Shown: positions 23,580-35,399 of the stretch, in pieces | How positions within the stretch are numbered: position 1 is the stretch's first letter | How the letters are laid out: each line of letters starts with the position of its first letter | Assembly (NCBI RefSeq): GCF_030272615.1 | Contig: NC_081407.1 | Coordinates: 263,798,574-263,862,573, forward strand | Direction: 5' to 3' | Origin: Cryptomeria japonica | Lineage: Eukaryota > Streptophyta > Pinopsida > Cupressales > Cupressaceae | DNA: 64,000 bases | Position numbers and translations under genes: made by a program | Notes under the pieces: model-generated | The model's input: the letters and a program-made list of their open reading frames with translations, nothing else | Told to the model about the DNA's origin: nothing | Databases searched by the model: none

Positions 23580-23613
23580 GGCGAAATTCCCCTAGCGAGG
23601 TTAGGATTTCGCC
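23580..23613. other. Short inverted repeat
   Basis: GGCGAAATTCC (23580-23590) and GGATTTCGCC (23604-23613) are inverted copies with one extra base, around a 13-base loop. GC-rich against an AT-rich surround. Function unknown. Confidence 0.55.
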
Positions 23614-23752
23614 CCTTGCTGTCGATACTACTTGATATGGATATTTACATTGAGCACCAAGCCATGGTGGGATATGATTCAAATAATCAAGGACAATGAC
23701 TATGCCAAGTATGTCTGGGATAAGACTGCATGTATAAGTGTTTTGTGATGGC

Positions 23753-24996
23753 TGATGAGCTAAAATAATAGCTCTTTTATTTCTATGACTGATAAGTTTT
23801 TCCTATGTTTTAAGTTGCATATTGGGACAGTGTTTAAGTCATGTGATGTATTAGAGTTTTGGTTATGTACATTCTAAATGACAACCAAACCCGTTGAACC
23901 ATGTATTGTTTTGTCTTAATATTCATGTAGCTATGCAGATTATTATAGGTAATATCATGTGTGGATGTATAAATGTTGTGATTAATGAAAATAGATATAT
24001 ATGTATACTTGTATGTTCTAACCTTTAATGCAGGAGTAAATAAGTTGCTACAAAAGCAATTGTTTTAAGCCAGATGGAGAATCATGTCATGCAAATAGTT
24101 GGAGACATTTTGGGGTGGTTGAACATTTAAAACAATAGAGAAGATGGTGTGCAAGTGAATCATCAAACAAATAGCAAGGTGATGCCAGATTCATTTATGG
24201 TTGTCTCCAGCAAAAATCAATCTAGTAACCATCACCATGCTATATTCTTGGCTATGGTTTAGTTAAGTTCCATGTTTTTTGTGGATTAACTTCTTCTCCT
24301 TGCAATCATAAATGTTTCTGCCAAAATTCATGGACATGATCTAAGTAGTAGGAATTTTTTTATAAATTTCTTATAAATAAAGAGCTTCACCTCTTCATAG
24401 AGGCTAGATAGTTGTTTCTAGAATTAGAAGAATTTCTCTTATCTCATCTATTGTATCGACCTTTGGAAATAATGAATAAATGCTATGTTAATCTGAGTAT
24501 ATAAAATCATTTTGAAGTCTGGATACACTCATCCAAGGGGGGCCCACTTGGTGAGTATTCATGTGTGATTTTTATATTAAGTTTCCTTTTTTCTATAGTA
24601 GATGTTCTAGCAACTGACTATTCCTGCAGCCACTGGAACCAGATCCTATGATTGTTCCTGCAACCAAAGTAGACAGAGTAATTCTTGTTTGTCAGATCTG
24701 AACTTAGTTAACAATTATTTAGTTATAATCTCTTTTTAACATTAATATATCCTATAGCCATTCAACTATCATATTTTCATTCATTTATTTTAGATACACT
24801 TAGTTGTTGCAATAGTGGAGAATGACTATCACGAGAACTTAGTGCATATACAATGCAGACCCATTTCAAGTAATACGTCACTGGGTTGACGAGTAAATGA
24901 ACTTCAGTCATGGAGATGATATCTACTCAGAATGGATGACCAATATTTGGGTTAATACTTTATCTCTAGTTATTTTTTTTATTGGCTAGGCAAACA
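23753..24996 (+). repeat. 5' LTR of element J
   Basis: Begins TGATGAGCTAAAATAATAGC and ends GGCTAGGCAAACA; direct repeat of 26635-28906. Confidence 0.93.
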
Positions 24997-25000
24997 TTTT

Positions 25001-25018
25001 TGGCATAGTTGTCGGGGA
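25001..25018 (+). other. Primer-binding site of J (tRNA-Asp type)
   Basis: TGGCATAGTTGTCGGGGA, four bases after the LTR. It differs at three positions from TGGCGCCGTTGTCGGGGA, the tRNA-Asp-type PBS known from several plant gypsy lineages. The other PBSs visible in the window are initiator-Met type. Confidence 0.75.
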
Positions 25019-25159
25019 TGGTGTCAAACTAAGAACCTGTCATAGTTATGAATTTTTAAGTTTTTAGTATAGTTGGTTTTGATATCTCAGTTTTTTTTAA
25101 GTAATTCTCATGAATCTGCATGCATAGATGAATAAAATATTCTCAAGGTATATTCCTTC

Positions 25160-26520
25160 CTAACCATCCTAATCATACAAGACTTAATCCATATGAAGCA
25201 CCAGATGTAAATCCTTTTGTTGCACTTTACCAAGCCCCAGATAATTTGAACCTACTTGAATTCAAACTTTTGAGAACAACCTTCATTTCCTCTTTGGACC
25301 TCCTGAAGAGTACCCTTTTCCTGTAAATCTTCCTCAAAGACCAATGCAATGAAATCCACCCCCCAGTGGGAATAACCCACCTCCACCTATGAACCCAACA
25401 TTTGAATTACCCATTTCTTATTTGCATCATAATGCTAATCTCAAGAAAATTTTAGCTTCTTCTCTTCCTAAATTTTATGGACCGGTGATAGAGGACCCCG
25501 ATACTTTCTTGTTTGAATTTGATGTCCTCTGTAGGAGTTATGATTACACTATAGATGCCCATAGAGTCAAAATATTTCCTGCTAGTCTAAAAGAATCATC
25601 TTTGAGATGGTTTAGGAGACTAGGGAGTAGTACAATCACTACATGGGATGAGATGAAATGATTGTTTCTTGTGAAATAGAAAGAAATTGAAAAGAGGGAC
25701 AACCAAGTTGCCGAGTTACAAACCAAACTAGATACTGTAGAAAAAATGGTTCCTGAGTAAATGTAGTGCACGACTCCATCAAGAGTATATGCTTTATATT
25801 TGAAGGAACATTATCTATGTTTTAAAATTAGTCGCATTGTTAGAGATCTTATCCCTTCTTTGAATACTCCATAGCAGTTTTATAGTGTTTACCAAATCTC
25901 TCCTACAGACGTTAAGAATTTGTTATGTGAGTTTTATTTGCATAATTATGTTGTCTCTTCTAACAATGAATGGAATCCCTTGTTGTATATTGGTGATATT
26001 CAGTTAAAAGCATTGATGTCCTGGATATAGAATGAAATTAGTATGGGAATATAGTCTAGAACACACAGGAACTTGGAGCTTGATTTCTCGCCTCCACTCA
26101 GAGCTGAGGCTAAAAACTCATGACATATGTACTATGACTGGCAAAAGTTGTTAACTAGACCTAATGTCAGAAGCCAAGTTTTACTATTGAGAGAGGAAGT
26201 ATTTTAGGAGTATGAAAATTTGGTTGGAACTGAGAATCAAGCTACAGTTGAATATCTAGCTTAGCATTGGAATAGTCTTCCAAAAAACCTAAAGCAGGGT
26301 GAACCCCATTCATTTCCCAATTATCATGCAGCCACACAAAGAGCTCCCAAGTATATCCACTTGGGTAGGACAAAAGGTAATAATTGGCTACCTTTGATAT
26401 TTCAGCCACCTATCCTTATGTGTCCATTGATGGGATGCAGGGCTATAGATAAATTGTATGATGAGGTTGTGGAGGAAGCCAGGTGGGCTAGGCTGGAAAA
26501 GATTAAAGGATTTTATTAAA
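25160..26520 (+). pseudogene. J gag (Ty3/gypsy type)
   Basis: Seen: an N-terminal stretch with HTRLNPYEAPDVNPFVAL, a frame break, proline-rich text, then the gag core at 25389-25661 with EDPDTFLFEFDVLCRSYDY, SLKESSLRWFRRLG and TTWDEMK. This layout is typical of plant gypsy gag. The frame then breaks up with many stops; the tail has NYHAATQRAPKYIHLG and EARWARLEKIKGFY near 26480-26520. No zinc knuckle or protease motif was found. Confidence 0.8.
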
Positions 26521-26634
26521 ACCTAGCTATAGGAGGCATAGGACAAGGTGCCATAGGTGATTTATGAGTCAGTGCCTGAGTAAGTATTTTTCCTCCGGCT
26601 AGAAGACCAACAAGACATTAAGTTGCGGGACAAA

Positions 26635-28906
26635 TGATGAGCTAAAATAATAGCTCTTTTATTTCTATGACTGGTAAGTTTTTCCTATGTTTTAAGTTGC
26701 ATATTGGGACAATGTTTAAGTCATGTGATGTATTAAAGTTTTGGTTATGTGCATTTTGAATGATAGCCAAACCCGTTGAACCCTGTATTGTTTTGACCTA
26801 ATATTCTTGTAGCTATGTGGATTATTATAGGTAATATCATGTGTGGATGTATAAATGTTACGATTAATAGAAATAGATATATATGTATGCTTGTATGTTC
26901 TAACCTTTAATGTAGGATTAAATAAGTTGCTACAGAAGCGATTGTTTTAAGCCAGGTGGAGAATCACTTCATGCAAATAGTTGGAGACATTTTGAGGTGG
27001 TTGAACATTTAAAACAATAGAGAAGATGGTGTGCAAGTGAATCATCAAAGGAATAGCGAGGTGATACCAGATTCATTCATGGTTGTCTCCAGCAATCATC
27101 AATCTAGTAACCACCACCATGCTATATTCTTGGCTACGGTTTAGTTAAGTTCCATGTTTTCTGTGGATTAACTTCTTCTCCTTGTAGTAATAAATGTTTC
27201 TGCCTAATTTCATGAGCATGATCTAAGTAGTAGTAAATTTGTTAATAACTCTTATAAATAAAGACTTGCACCTCTTCACAGAGGTTGGACAACATTTTCT
27301 AGAATTATAAGCATTTCTCTTATCTCATGTATTGTATCGACCTTTGGAAATAATGAATAAAATCTATGTTATTCTGAGTATATATAATCATTTTGAAGTC
27401 TAGATACACTCATCCAAGGGGGCCCACTTAGTGAGTATTCCTACGTCATTGTTAGATTAAGTTTTCTTTTTTCTATAGTAGATGTTCTTGTAGGTCCCAG
27501 AGACAACTGAGATGGGGGGGTGAATCAGTTGTCTAATAAATTCAAACCATAAACGTATTAACCAACTTAATGCTTAATACTGGTAAATCAGTTAAGTCTA
27601 CCAGTAGACAGTGTTAACAGTAAATTGCTATACTGGTAAGAATTAATGCATGAAACATAAGCACAAAGTCATCCACAACACATGACACCAATATTTGTAC
27701 GTGGAAACCCTGTAAGGGGAAAAACCACGGTGGGAAACCTTACCCACAATCAGATGATACTACTACAGATAGTAAGTGTACAAGAGGGGTCTGCACATGC
27801 AGAAAGGCCAACAGCCTAGAGATCACTGCTCAATCACAAATGGGAGTCACACTGACTATAGTTGGATGGTTAAATCCAATAAGAATGTACTACACAAAAT
27901 AGCATCTTCATATGCTGGATTCAGTACTGGTGTAATGCTGATATGCTTCTACAAAAACCTAACTTCACCTTCAAATGATGTCTTCGTGTATGTCTCTGCT
28001 TTATCTCACATATACCTTTAATTAAATATTTTCGCATTCCACACACTTGATCTTACAAATAAGATCTTACATTTATATCATACCCTAAGACCAATTTTAG
28101 TAGGTCGGCTCTACAAGATATTACAATAAAAATATTTTACAAACAATACAATATCCGATGCAATAACAAATTGAACATGTCGGCTTAATGCATTTACAAA
28201 AATAATAAATCATCTCCATGGCACGCCATGTTGATCTAGAAAAGATAAACCTGGACCTATTTACCGGTAAAAGCAAATATGCAAATAAGAATATACCAAT
28301 GATTATTATTTCAAATAAAGTGTCCACATGATGTCTTCGACATTACCAAGTGTCTTCCATGTCATTCCAGGTACCGGTGAACATTATGTCCTGCCGGTTA
28401 ATCATATATCGGTAACTGTTGCACAGTTTGCCAGTGAATGTTACTAGATCTCCAAAGTAAGTGTATTTAGTAGGTGTTGACATCAATGACAAAACCATAC
28501 CAAAATACCAACAGTTCTAGCAACTGAATGTTCATGCAGCCACTGGAACCAAATCCTATGATTGTTCCTGTAGCCATAGCAGACGGAGTTATTCCTATTT
28601 TTCAGAGTTGAACTTAGTTAACAATTATTTAGTTAGAATCTTCTGTTAATGTTAATATTTACTATAGCCATTCAATCATCATATTTTCGCTTGTTTATTT
28701 TAGATATACTTAGTTGTTGTAGTAGTACAAAATGACTATCACAAGAACTTAGTGCATATACAATGCATACCCATTTCAAGTAATACGTCCCTAGGTTGAC
28801 AAGTAAATGAACTTCATTCATGGAGATGATAGCTACTCAGAATGGATGACCAAGCTTTGGGTTAAGAGTTTAGCTCTAGTTATTATTCTTATTGGCTAGG
28901 CAAACA
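26635..28906 (+). repeat. 3' LTR of element J, interrupted by solo LTR K
   Basis: Direct repeat of 23753-24996 with K inserted at 27489-28513. Ends CAAACA at 28906 and is followed by the duplication ATGGC. Confidence 0.92.
27489..28513 (-). mobile_element. Element K: solo copia LTR
   Basis: A single 1025-bp LTR with no internal region, flanked by exact GTTCT duplications (27484-27488 and 28514-28518) and absent from the other J LTR. On the minus strand it starts TGTTGGTATTTTG and ends GACCTACA. It shares the poly-C tract and the GTGGAAACCC/GGGAAAAACCAC box with the C and H LTRs, so it is a relative of that family. Formed by recombination between the two LTRs of a former full element. Confidence 0.93.
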
Positions 28907-28914
28907 ATGGCTAT

Positions 28915-29581
28915 TGTCTTAGATTAGATGGATCAAAGATATGTGTTGCATTGATCTTTTCTAATTGATGTCAACACTAGCCATTTGGATGCTTTACCAA
29001 CATCCTTCTAGTCCTGGTAGGTTAAGTGGTTTTTGGTTAACTTGGATCTGGCATGATCTGGTAGACTTCGGTATAGTCTGATGGTGGAATTGTCTTGTTC
29101 ATGATACTTATACTCATATTTGGTCATTTGGTTTTGGGATGGTGATTAGATGCTATCCTACTTGCTTAGAAGCTTGGTTTCTAGTTTCAGCGAGGGTTTC
29201 ACTGATAGATATTTTTATGGAGATCTTTGATGGATTGCATAAGCGATGTTGGTGTAGCTTCTGATGGAGTTTCAGGATGTTGTTGGTGATCATGCTTGAT
29301 ACTTGGCAGTTGTAGATCATTTTTGTAGTGTATGGACCTATACTTGGTCTCGATTGATCTAGGTTATGGACCGCCTTTAATGTAACATGTGGACAAGACC
29401 TATTGATGTATTTTTGGGATGTCTTATGTGTTGGATATTGTTTGTTTTGTCTAAAGCCAACATGGTTTGTAATTATGTAATTGGTTTATTGTCTGGTGGC
29501 TGTCCTAATTGGTTAGGTTTTGTATAAATAGATGTAAGATCTCATTGTAGATCATCATGGTTAATGTAAGAGGTCATGGTC
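28915..29581 (+). repeat. 5' LTR of element I, first part
   Basis: Continues at 62574-63127 after C is removed. The final five bases TGGTC (29577-29581) are the left target duplication of C. Confidence 0.7.
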
Positions 29582-30379
29582 TATTAGGAACCAGGAAGGA
29601 AAACTGAGAGGGGGGGTGCATCAGTTGTCAATAAATTACAACCCAAAACCAATTTATTTCAACTAAAAATTTAGTGCTAGTAAAACAAACTTAATATTGA
29701 TTAAACAGATTAACAGTTATAGCAGTACTAGTATAAATTAATGCATGAAATAGAAAGAGAAACAACATCCACAACACATGACATAGATATTTTGACATGC
29801 AAACCCTGTAAGGGGAAAAACCACGGTGGAAAACCTTACCCACAATCAGATGATACTATTGTAGATAGTAAGTGATTACAATAATGGGGTTTGCACATGC
29901 AGAAAGGCTAACTACCTAGAGCTCACTACTCAACAACAAAATAGGAGTCACATTGACTACAATTGGATAGTTAAATCTAATAACAATGTACTCCTTTAAT
30001 ATAGCATCTGCAATGTTGGATTCAGTATGGGTTTAAGTTCTCACTATGAGTGCTAAACACCTTCATAACCTTTCCTTCAACCTTTAGATAATGTCTGTGT
30101 GACTCGCACAAGGATCTGCTCTTATAATGATTTTCAATATTCGCATACACTCACACCTATATGATCTTCAATAATATCTTACAATTATTTATACAAAACC
30201 AAAGACCTCTTCATTAGGTCGGCTCACTATTACAATTAAATCAATTACAAAATAAGTCTTGATGCGATACAATATGTTGGCTCAATACATTTACAAATTA
30301 GCCAATCAATAAACTATTTCCAAAACATGTCGTGCTGATATGGAACACAATATCATGTACCAGTGCATAACCTAGAACT
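29582..30379 (-). repeat. 3' LTR of element C, part adjoining I
   Basis: Continues at 44902 beyond element B. 30375-30379 (GAACT) is the left target duplication of B. Confidence 0.92.
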
Positions 30380-30702
30380 TCTTGGCATTTTGATGATGTT
30401 TTGATTGTCATCGATGGACACACACTTTCTTGATGTATGAGTTATGCTCAACTGGTAATTGTTCCAACCTGTATTGTGTGTCATTGAATGTATAGTCTTT
30501 AGACTATCGGTATTTTGCTGAAAATGGTTTACCGGTCACAGATTGACTGAAGACCCCAAGCGGTATGAGGAGCTCAAGCAGTATGAAGGACCCAAGTGGT
30601 AGTTAACTTTTGATTGGAACACTACGATTATTCTAGTCTTCATTTTTGATAACCGGTAATCAATGTATTGTATTAACTGGTATATATCTATGATGAGTTA
30701 CC
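30380..30702 (+). repeat. 5' LTR of element B, first part
   Basis: Matches the start of 43750-44896. It is cut by element A and resumes at 37670; 30698-30702 (TTACC) is the left target duplication of A. Confidence 0.93.
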
Positions 30703-32150
30703 TGATGAATAATGGTGAATAGTAAATACCCAACAGGTACTGAGAGGGGGGGTGAATTAGTACATACAAAAAATTCTCTAACAACTTAAGCTACAAAGAC
30801 TGTACTAACTGGTAAACAATATCACCAATCTAAACCAAGGCACTACCGATAAAACACAGTGACTATGAAAGATAAAACAATAACACTAAGATCTTCTCAA
30901 ACCTAACATATCATCTCAACTTCACCCATATGCTTAATCAAGTAATACATCAGAAATCCAATGACCATTGGATCAGCTTGCATTACCTCTTAACAAAAAA
31001 TACTAAAACATCACATGAAAAAGCATCACACATAACACATTTATTTTTCACTTGGAAACCCAACTGGGAAAAACCATGGTGGGGATGAATACCCACAAGT
31101 TGTTCTTGAAATCTTCTAAATATTGCTCTGTTAGGAGCCTAGTTTGGTTAAAGACTTTACAATAGGTTCTGCTAGGAACCGATCCTACTAGAAATCACCC
31201 AGTTAAGGGATGGCTAAATACCTGGTTAGAGGTTAAAACCCTATTAAAGGTTACCTTGTAAGAGGATTTGAAGAACTCAATGATTTTGACTCACCCTGTT
31301 AAAGGATTTACAAAAGCCTATTAAAGCTACCCGGCAAAGGGATTTTCCAACTGCTGAAATGGTTAGAAGTCAATAGGTAATACACTGATCTGATAACAAC
31401 ACTTAATGCCAAGGCAGATCCACTTCAGTTCCTTTACATCTGCAATCATACTCTACAAATCTCTACTCACTTCTTTGGTCTGGCAAGAAATTACCTTTTG
31501 CCAATAGCTTCAAATGAAATCCATCATTGACCTTATAGGCAACAATTAGGTCAGTGGCCAAAGTCTAAAAATCCTAAGCATCTAGGTTAACAATATAGTC
31601 GGTCCAATCCTAGCCGTTTAATCACATTACATAGGGTAAATCAATCTTAAACAAATCTCAAGACATTCTCCATCTTCCATTCTTTACCGCTTCTGGAAGC
31701 TGATAACCCATCATATGCTCTCCACCTTTTACTAAGATTTTGCACATTCCCGAGGTAGATAAAATCAATCTTCTTCATGCAAGATCCTCAAGGAAATCCT
31801 TCACGTGCACAAGGTTGTCGTGGAAACATGATCTGATCTTCATTTCAATGCTAACTCATCACAAGATGTCATTGGTCGAGTCACACAAACTTGGAATACA
31901 TCAATCGAAAACCTTGAAGCTGAGACTAACAACCAGTAGTCATATCAAATGAAACCTTGATACAAACTTTGCATATATTGGTTCATACTTCTACATACCC
32001 ATTCACTTTTTGCGTATACCAGTTCACATCATCATATCGGTTCACTTGCCAGTTTACTTACATCAATATACCTGTTCAGACTTCAACATATTGACATCAA
32101 TGACAACATACATTATCATCATGTCATCACATAATGCACATATGCCAACA
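30703..32150 (-). repeat. 3' LTR of element A
   Basis: Direct repeat of 36271-37664. On the minus strand it starts TGTTGGCATATGTGC and ends ATTATTCATCA. Confidence 0.95.
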
Positions 32151-32165
32151 ATCTCCCCCTTTGGC
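32151..32165 (-). other. Polypurine tract of A
   Basis: GCCAAAGGGGGAGAT on the minus strand abutting the 3' LTR. Two further GGGGGAG tracts lie at 32267-32279 and 32326-32337. Confidence 0.88.
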
Positions 32166-32411
32166 ATTGATGTCAATACACAAGATATCTCCACATCTTC
32201 TTCCATATACTTTTCTGCTTCACATATGTCTTCAATACTGCAGATATCTTCTCTACTTCACATCTTCTCCCCCTTTGACAACAATGCCAAAGTGGAGGCA
32301 CAAGCTTCCATGTTCCACTATGCTGCTCCCCCTAAGGAGTACCATCCTTCAACACATCAATCCTGAAAATATTTGACAATGCAATACCTAACTGATGTGG
32401 AGCACATACCC

Positions 32412-32949
32412 TTAGTTCACCTCTTGAAGGGACAGTACCCCTAATTCACCTCTTAAATAGATAAATGTAGCCATCGGTAAAGGCTTGGTGAATATATCTG
32501 CTAACTACTCCTTACTAGAAACATGTTCCAATACAACCTCATTGTTCTGAACTTTCTCCCTCAAGAAATGATACTTGAGCTGAAAGTGCTTGGTTCTAGA
32601 ATGCAATACCAGATTCTTGGAAATATTAATTGCACTTGTGTTATCACAAAATATACTCACCAGTTCAGATACAGGGACTTTGAAACCACTTAATACATGC
32701 TTCATCCAAATTGTCTATGTGCAGTTCATAAATGTTGCAACATATTCTGCTTTTGTTGTGGACTGAGAGATACAACTCTGCTTTTTGCTCATCCATGAGA
32801 CTAGTCTACCACTGAGAAAGAATGCACCACTGGTTGTGCTCTTTCGGTCATCCACATTACCAGCCCAATCGGCATTGGTAAACACTTTGAGACTGAAATC
32901 ATTATTGTATGGATACCACAATCCATAATCTATAGTTCCCTTCAGATAT
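32412..32949 (-). pseudogene. A RNase H domain
   Basis: Seen: LKVFTNADWAGNVDDRKSTT, SWMSKKQSCISQSTTKAEYV, VSIFCDNTSAINISKN and ADIFTKPLPMATFIYL, the standard copia RNase H order, ending at TAA 32412-32414. Stops near 32718 and 32503. Better preserved than the E copy. Confidence 0.92.
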
Positions 32950-33903
32950 CTAAGAATCCACGACTGCTACCAAGTGGGATTCTCTTGGACTTTTCTGGAA
33001 ACCTATAGCAATACCCACTGCATGTGCTATTTTCGGTCTACTGTGTACTACATAATACAACTTACCAATCATTGACCGGTAATCCTTCTCATTCACCAAT
33101 GCCAAGTCATCTTCTTTTGACAATTTACAACCGGTCATCATCGATGTATCAACCAGTTTGTTCTCTTCCATGCCAAAGGTCTTCAACACCTCTTTGACAT
33201 ACTTGGACTAAGTGATACAGATACCATATTTCATTTGTTGAATCTATAGTCCAATAAAGAACTTAATCTCTCTTATTAGTGACATGTCAAATTCCTTCTT
33301 CATTTCATCTATAAATGCATGGCTCATCTTATCATCTCCACCAAAAATTATGTCATCAACAAACACTTCACATATCAGAATCTAATCTCCTTCTAACTTC
33401 AGATAGATATTTCTATCTTCACTTGTTCTTTCAAATCCAATCTTTAGAAGATGGGAGTGTAAATGTTCATACCATGCTCTAGGTGCTTGATTCAATCCAT
33501 ACAAGGCTTTATATAGCCTACACACCATATCACTATCTTTTGATAGGGCAAACCCATCTGGTTGCTCTATATACACTTACTCTTCAAGTATTCTATTCAA
33601 GAATGTAGATTTTACATCCATCTGATACACTTTGAATCCCTTGAAAGCTGCATATGCAAGAAGCACTTGAACTCCTCCCAATTTAGCTACTGGAGCAAAG
33701 GTTTCTCCATAGTCTTCTCCTTCTTCTTGAGCATATCCCTTACATACCAGTCTTTCCTTGTTTCTTACCACTATGCCATCTTCATTCAGCTTGTTTCTAA
33801 AAACCCATTTGGTGCCAATAACATTTTTGTGCTCGGGTCTGGGTACCAAAGAGCATGTACCATTCTTTTCTATCTGGTCAAGTTTCTCTTCCATGGCCTT
33901 AAT
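32950..33903 (-). pseudogene. A reverse transcriptase
   Basis: RVT_2-type. Seen: KNVIGTKWVFRNKLNEDG, KGYAQEEGEDYGETFAPVAK, YQMDVKSTFLN, CRLYKALYGLNQAPRAWYEH, catalytic word FVDDIIFGG, then TFGMEENKLVDTSMMTG and MIGKLYYVVHSRPKIAHAVG. Stops near 33577, 33382, 33245 and 33210, and a small deletion near 32955 cuts VAVKRILRYLKG to VAVVDS. Confidence 0.92.
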
Positions 33904-35103
33904 TTAGTCTTCATCTTTGTGTGCCTCTTTAAATTTTTTGGGCTCAAATTCAGAAATCATGCAAGAATTTTCTCTGACCTTTCTTCTTGTAAGTATTCCT
34001 GCATCCTTATCCCCTGTGATTTGCTTTGGATCATGATGCAACTTTACATACCTAGGAATGATCTTAGTTGATTCCTCTTTCTTTTCATCTTCATCCTCAT
34101 CCTCATCTTCATCTACTACAACATCTACCCATGTAGGAGCATTGTTACTTGTACTTGGTTGTTTTGCAACTGGTTCCCAGAAGGTTACACCCGGTTCATC
34201 TACCGCTCGCTCGCTGGTAGTTTCCTTAGGTTTCTCAGAGGTCTCATCAACTCTAACATTGATACTTTCAACAATTTTTTGAGTCCTATTGTTAAAACAC
34301 TTGAGAGCTTTGTTCTTGGTGGAATACCCAAGGAATATTCCCTCATCACATTTTGCATCAAACTTGCTTTGGTGTTCACTTCTCTTGATATAACACTTGC
34401 TACCAAACACTCTAAAGTAGCTTACTACTGGAGTCTTACCGGTCCAATACTCATAAGGAGTTTTATCCTTACCTTTCTTGATGAGTACTCGATTCATTGT
34501 GTAGACTGCAATGCTCACCACTTCTCTCCAAAAAGTGTGAGCAACCTTCCCTTGAATCAGCATCATTTTGGCTACTTCAACTACAGTTCGGTTGTTCCTT
34601 AATGCTAGGCCATTCTGTTGTGGAGTCTAGGGGGCAGACAATTGCCTCTTGATGTCGTTCTCTTCATAGTACTTATTGAATTCACTAGAAGTGAACTCAC
34701 TTCCTTGATCAATTCTAAGACATTTAATCCTCTTTCCACTTTCCTTTTCAACTAGTGCTCTAAAGGCTTTAAACTTTCCAAAAGCTTCAGACTTGTCTTT
34801 CAAGAATGTGACCCACATCATTCTAGAGAAATCATCAGTAAGAATCATAAAGTACCTATCTCCCTGAACACTCCTACTTTTCATAGGACCACACAAATCA
34901 GTGTGTACAAGATCAAGTAAATTGTCTACTGTGAAAGATTTACCTTTGAAGATTGAGGAAGACATTTTCCCTAGTTGACATTCTCTGTAAAAAGGATTCT
35001 CTGGTTTATTTATCACAGGTAATCCTCTAACTACCTTGATCTTACTGGCCTTCACAATATTTTCAAAATTTCCATGGTAGACTCTCCTATGCCATATCCA
35101 ACT
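33904..35103 (-). pseudogene. A integrase, catalytic Glu lost
   Basis: Seen: WIWHRRVYHGNF and FYRECQLGK (HHCC finger with the first Cys changed to Tyr), LVHTDLCGPM (Asp 1), CLRIDQGSEF (Asp 2), and then NGLALRNNRT where E keeps NGLVEKNN, so the third catalytic residue is Leu. The C-terminal part has FWREVVSIAVYTMNRVLI and SKFDAKCDEGIFLGYSTKNK, then an acidic linker (EDEDEDEDEKKEE). One stop near 34630. The integrase would be inactive even without the stop. Confidence 0.9.
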
Positions 35104-35399
35104 TTCATCAAACAAGAGCCTTACGATCACTAGTCATATGGTGAGAACATCCACTATCAATAATCCACTCATTAAAATTATCAAAGAGGGAGACAAGAGC
35201 CTTCTTGTCTGACACATCTTCCTTAACGACTACAAACACTATGTCTTCGCTTTCTTCATCTTCTGATTCATCATCAGTGACACCTTCATCAATTGCAACA
35301 AAATATTTTCTCCTATTTCCTCCTTTGAACTTTTTGAACTTCTCTGGTTTGTCCTTATTATCACTATTAGGATTGTTGACAGCAATGTGTCCTATCTTA
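35104..35399 (-). pseudogene. A protease remnant (internal deletion)
   Basis: EWIIDSGCSHHMTSD is present (about 35135-35180), but the next residues of the E copy, about 300 bp including VKGRGSISL and VEGLRHNLLSV, are missing; the text jumps to the pre-integrase LLFDESWIWHRR. Confidence 0.88.

Larger units (their letters stand above)
22105..23747. other. AT-rich DNA right of the PMD frame
   Basis: Contains TGATATG/GATGTATGAT simple sequence (22130-22960), a minus-strand frame of 103 codons at 22981-23292 that matches nothing I know and has no context support, and a short hairpin at 23580-23613. I see no gene. The last five bases before J (23748-23752, ATGGC) are its left target duplication. 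Confidence 0.5.
23753..28906 (+). mobile_element. Element J: gag-only gypsy-like LTR element
   Basis: Seen: LTRs 23753-24996 (1244 bp) and 26635-28906 (1242 bp once solo LTR K and one duplication copy are removed), exact target duplication ATGGC at 23748-23752 and 28907-28911, and a PBS at 25001-25018 resembling the tRNA-Asp complement. The internal part is only about 1.6 kb and encodes a gypsy-type gag. No protease, reverse transcriptase or integrase is recognised. Inference: non-autonomous Ty3/gypsy derivative. A hand count over the first 250 LTR bases gives about 19 differences, so it is old. Confidence 0.92.

Noticed and set aside
28908-28914. Start of the element I LTR at 28908 (TGGC)
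   Set aside because: ATGGC at 28907-28911 is an exact copy of 23748-23752 and is the target duplication of J, so the LTR of I must start later, probably at 28915.
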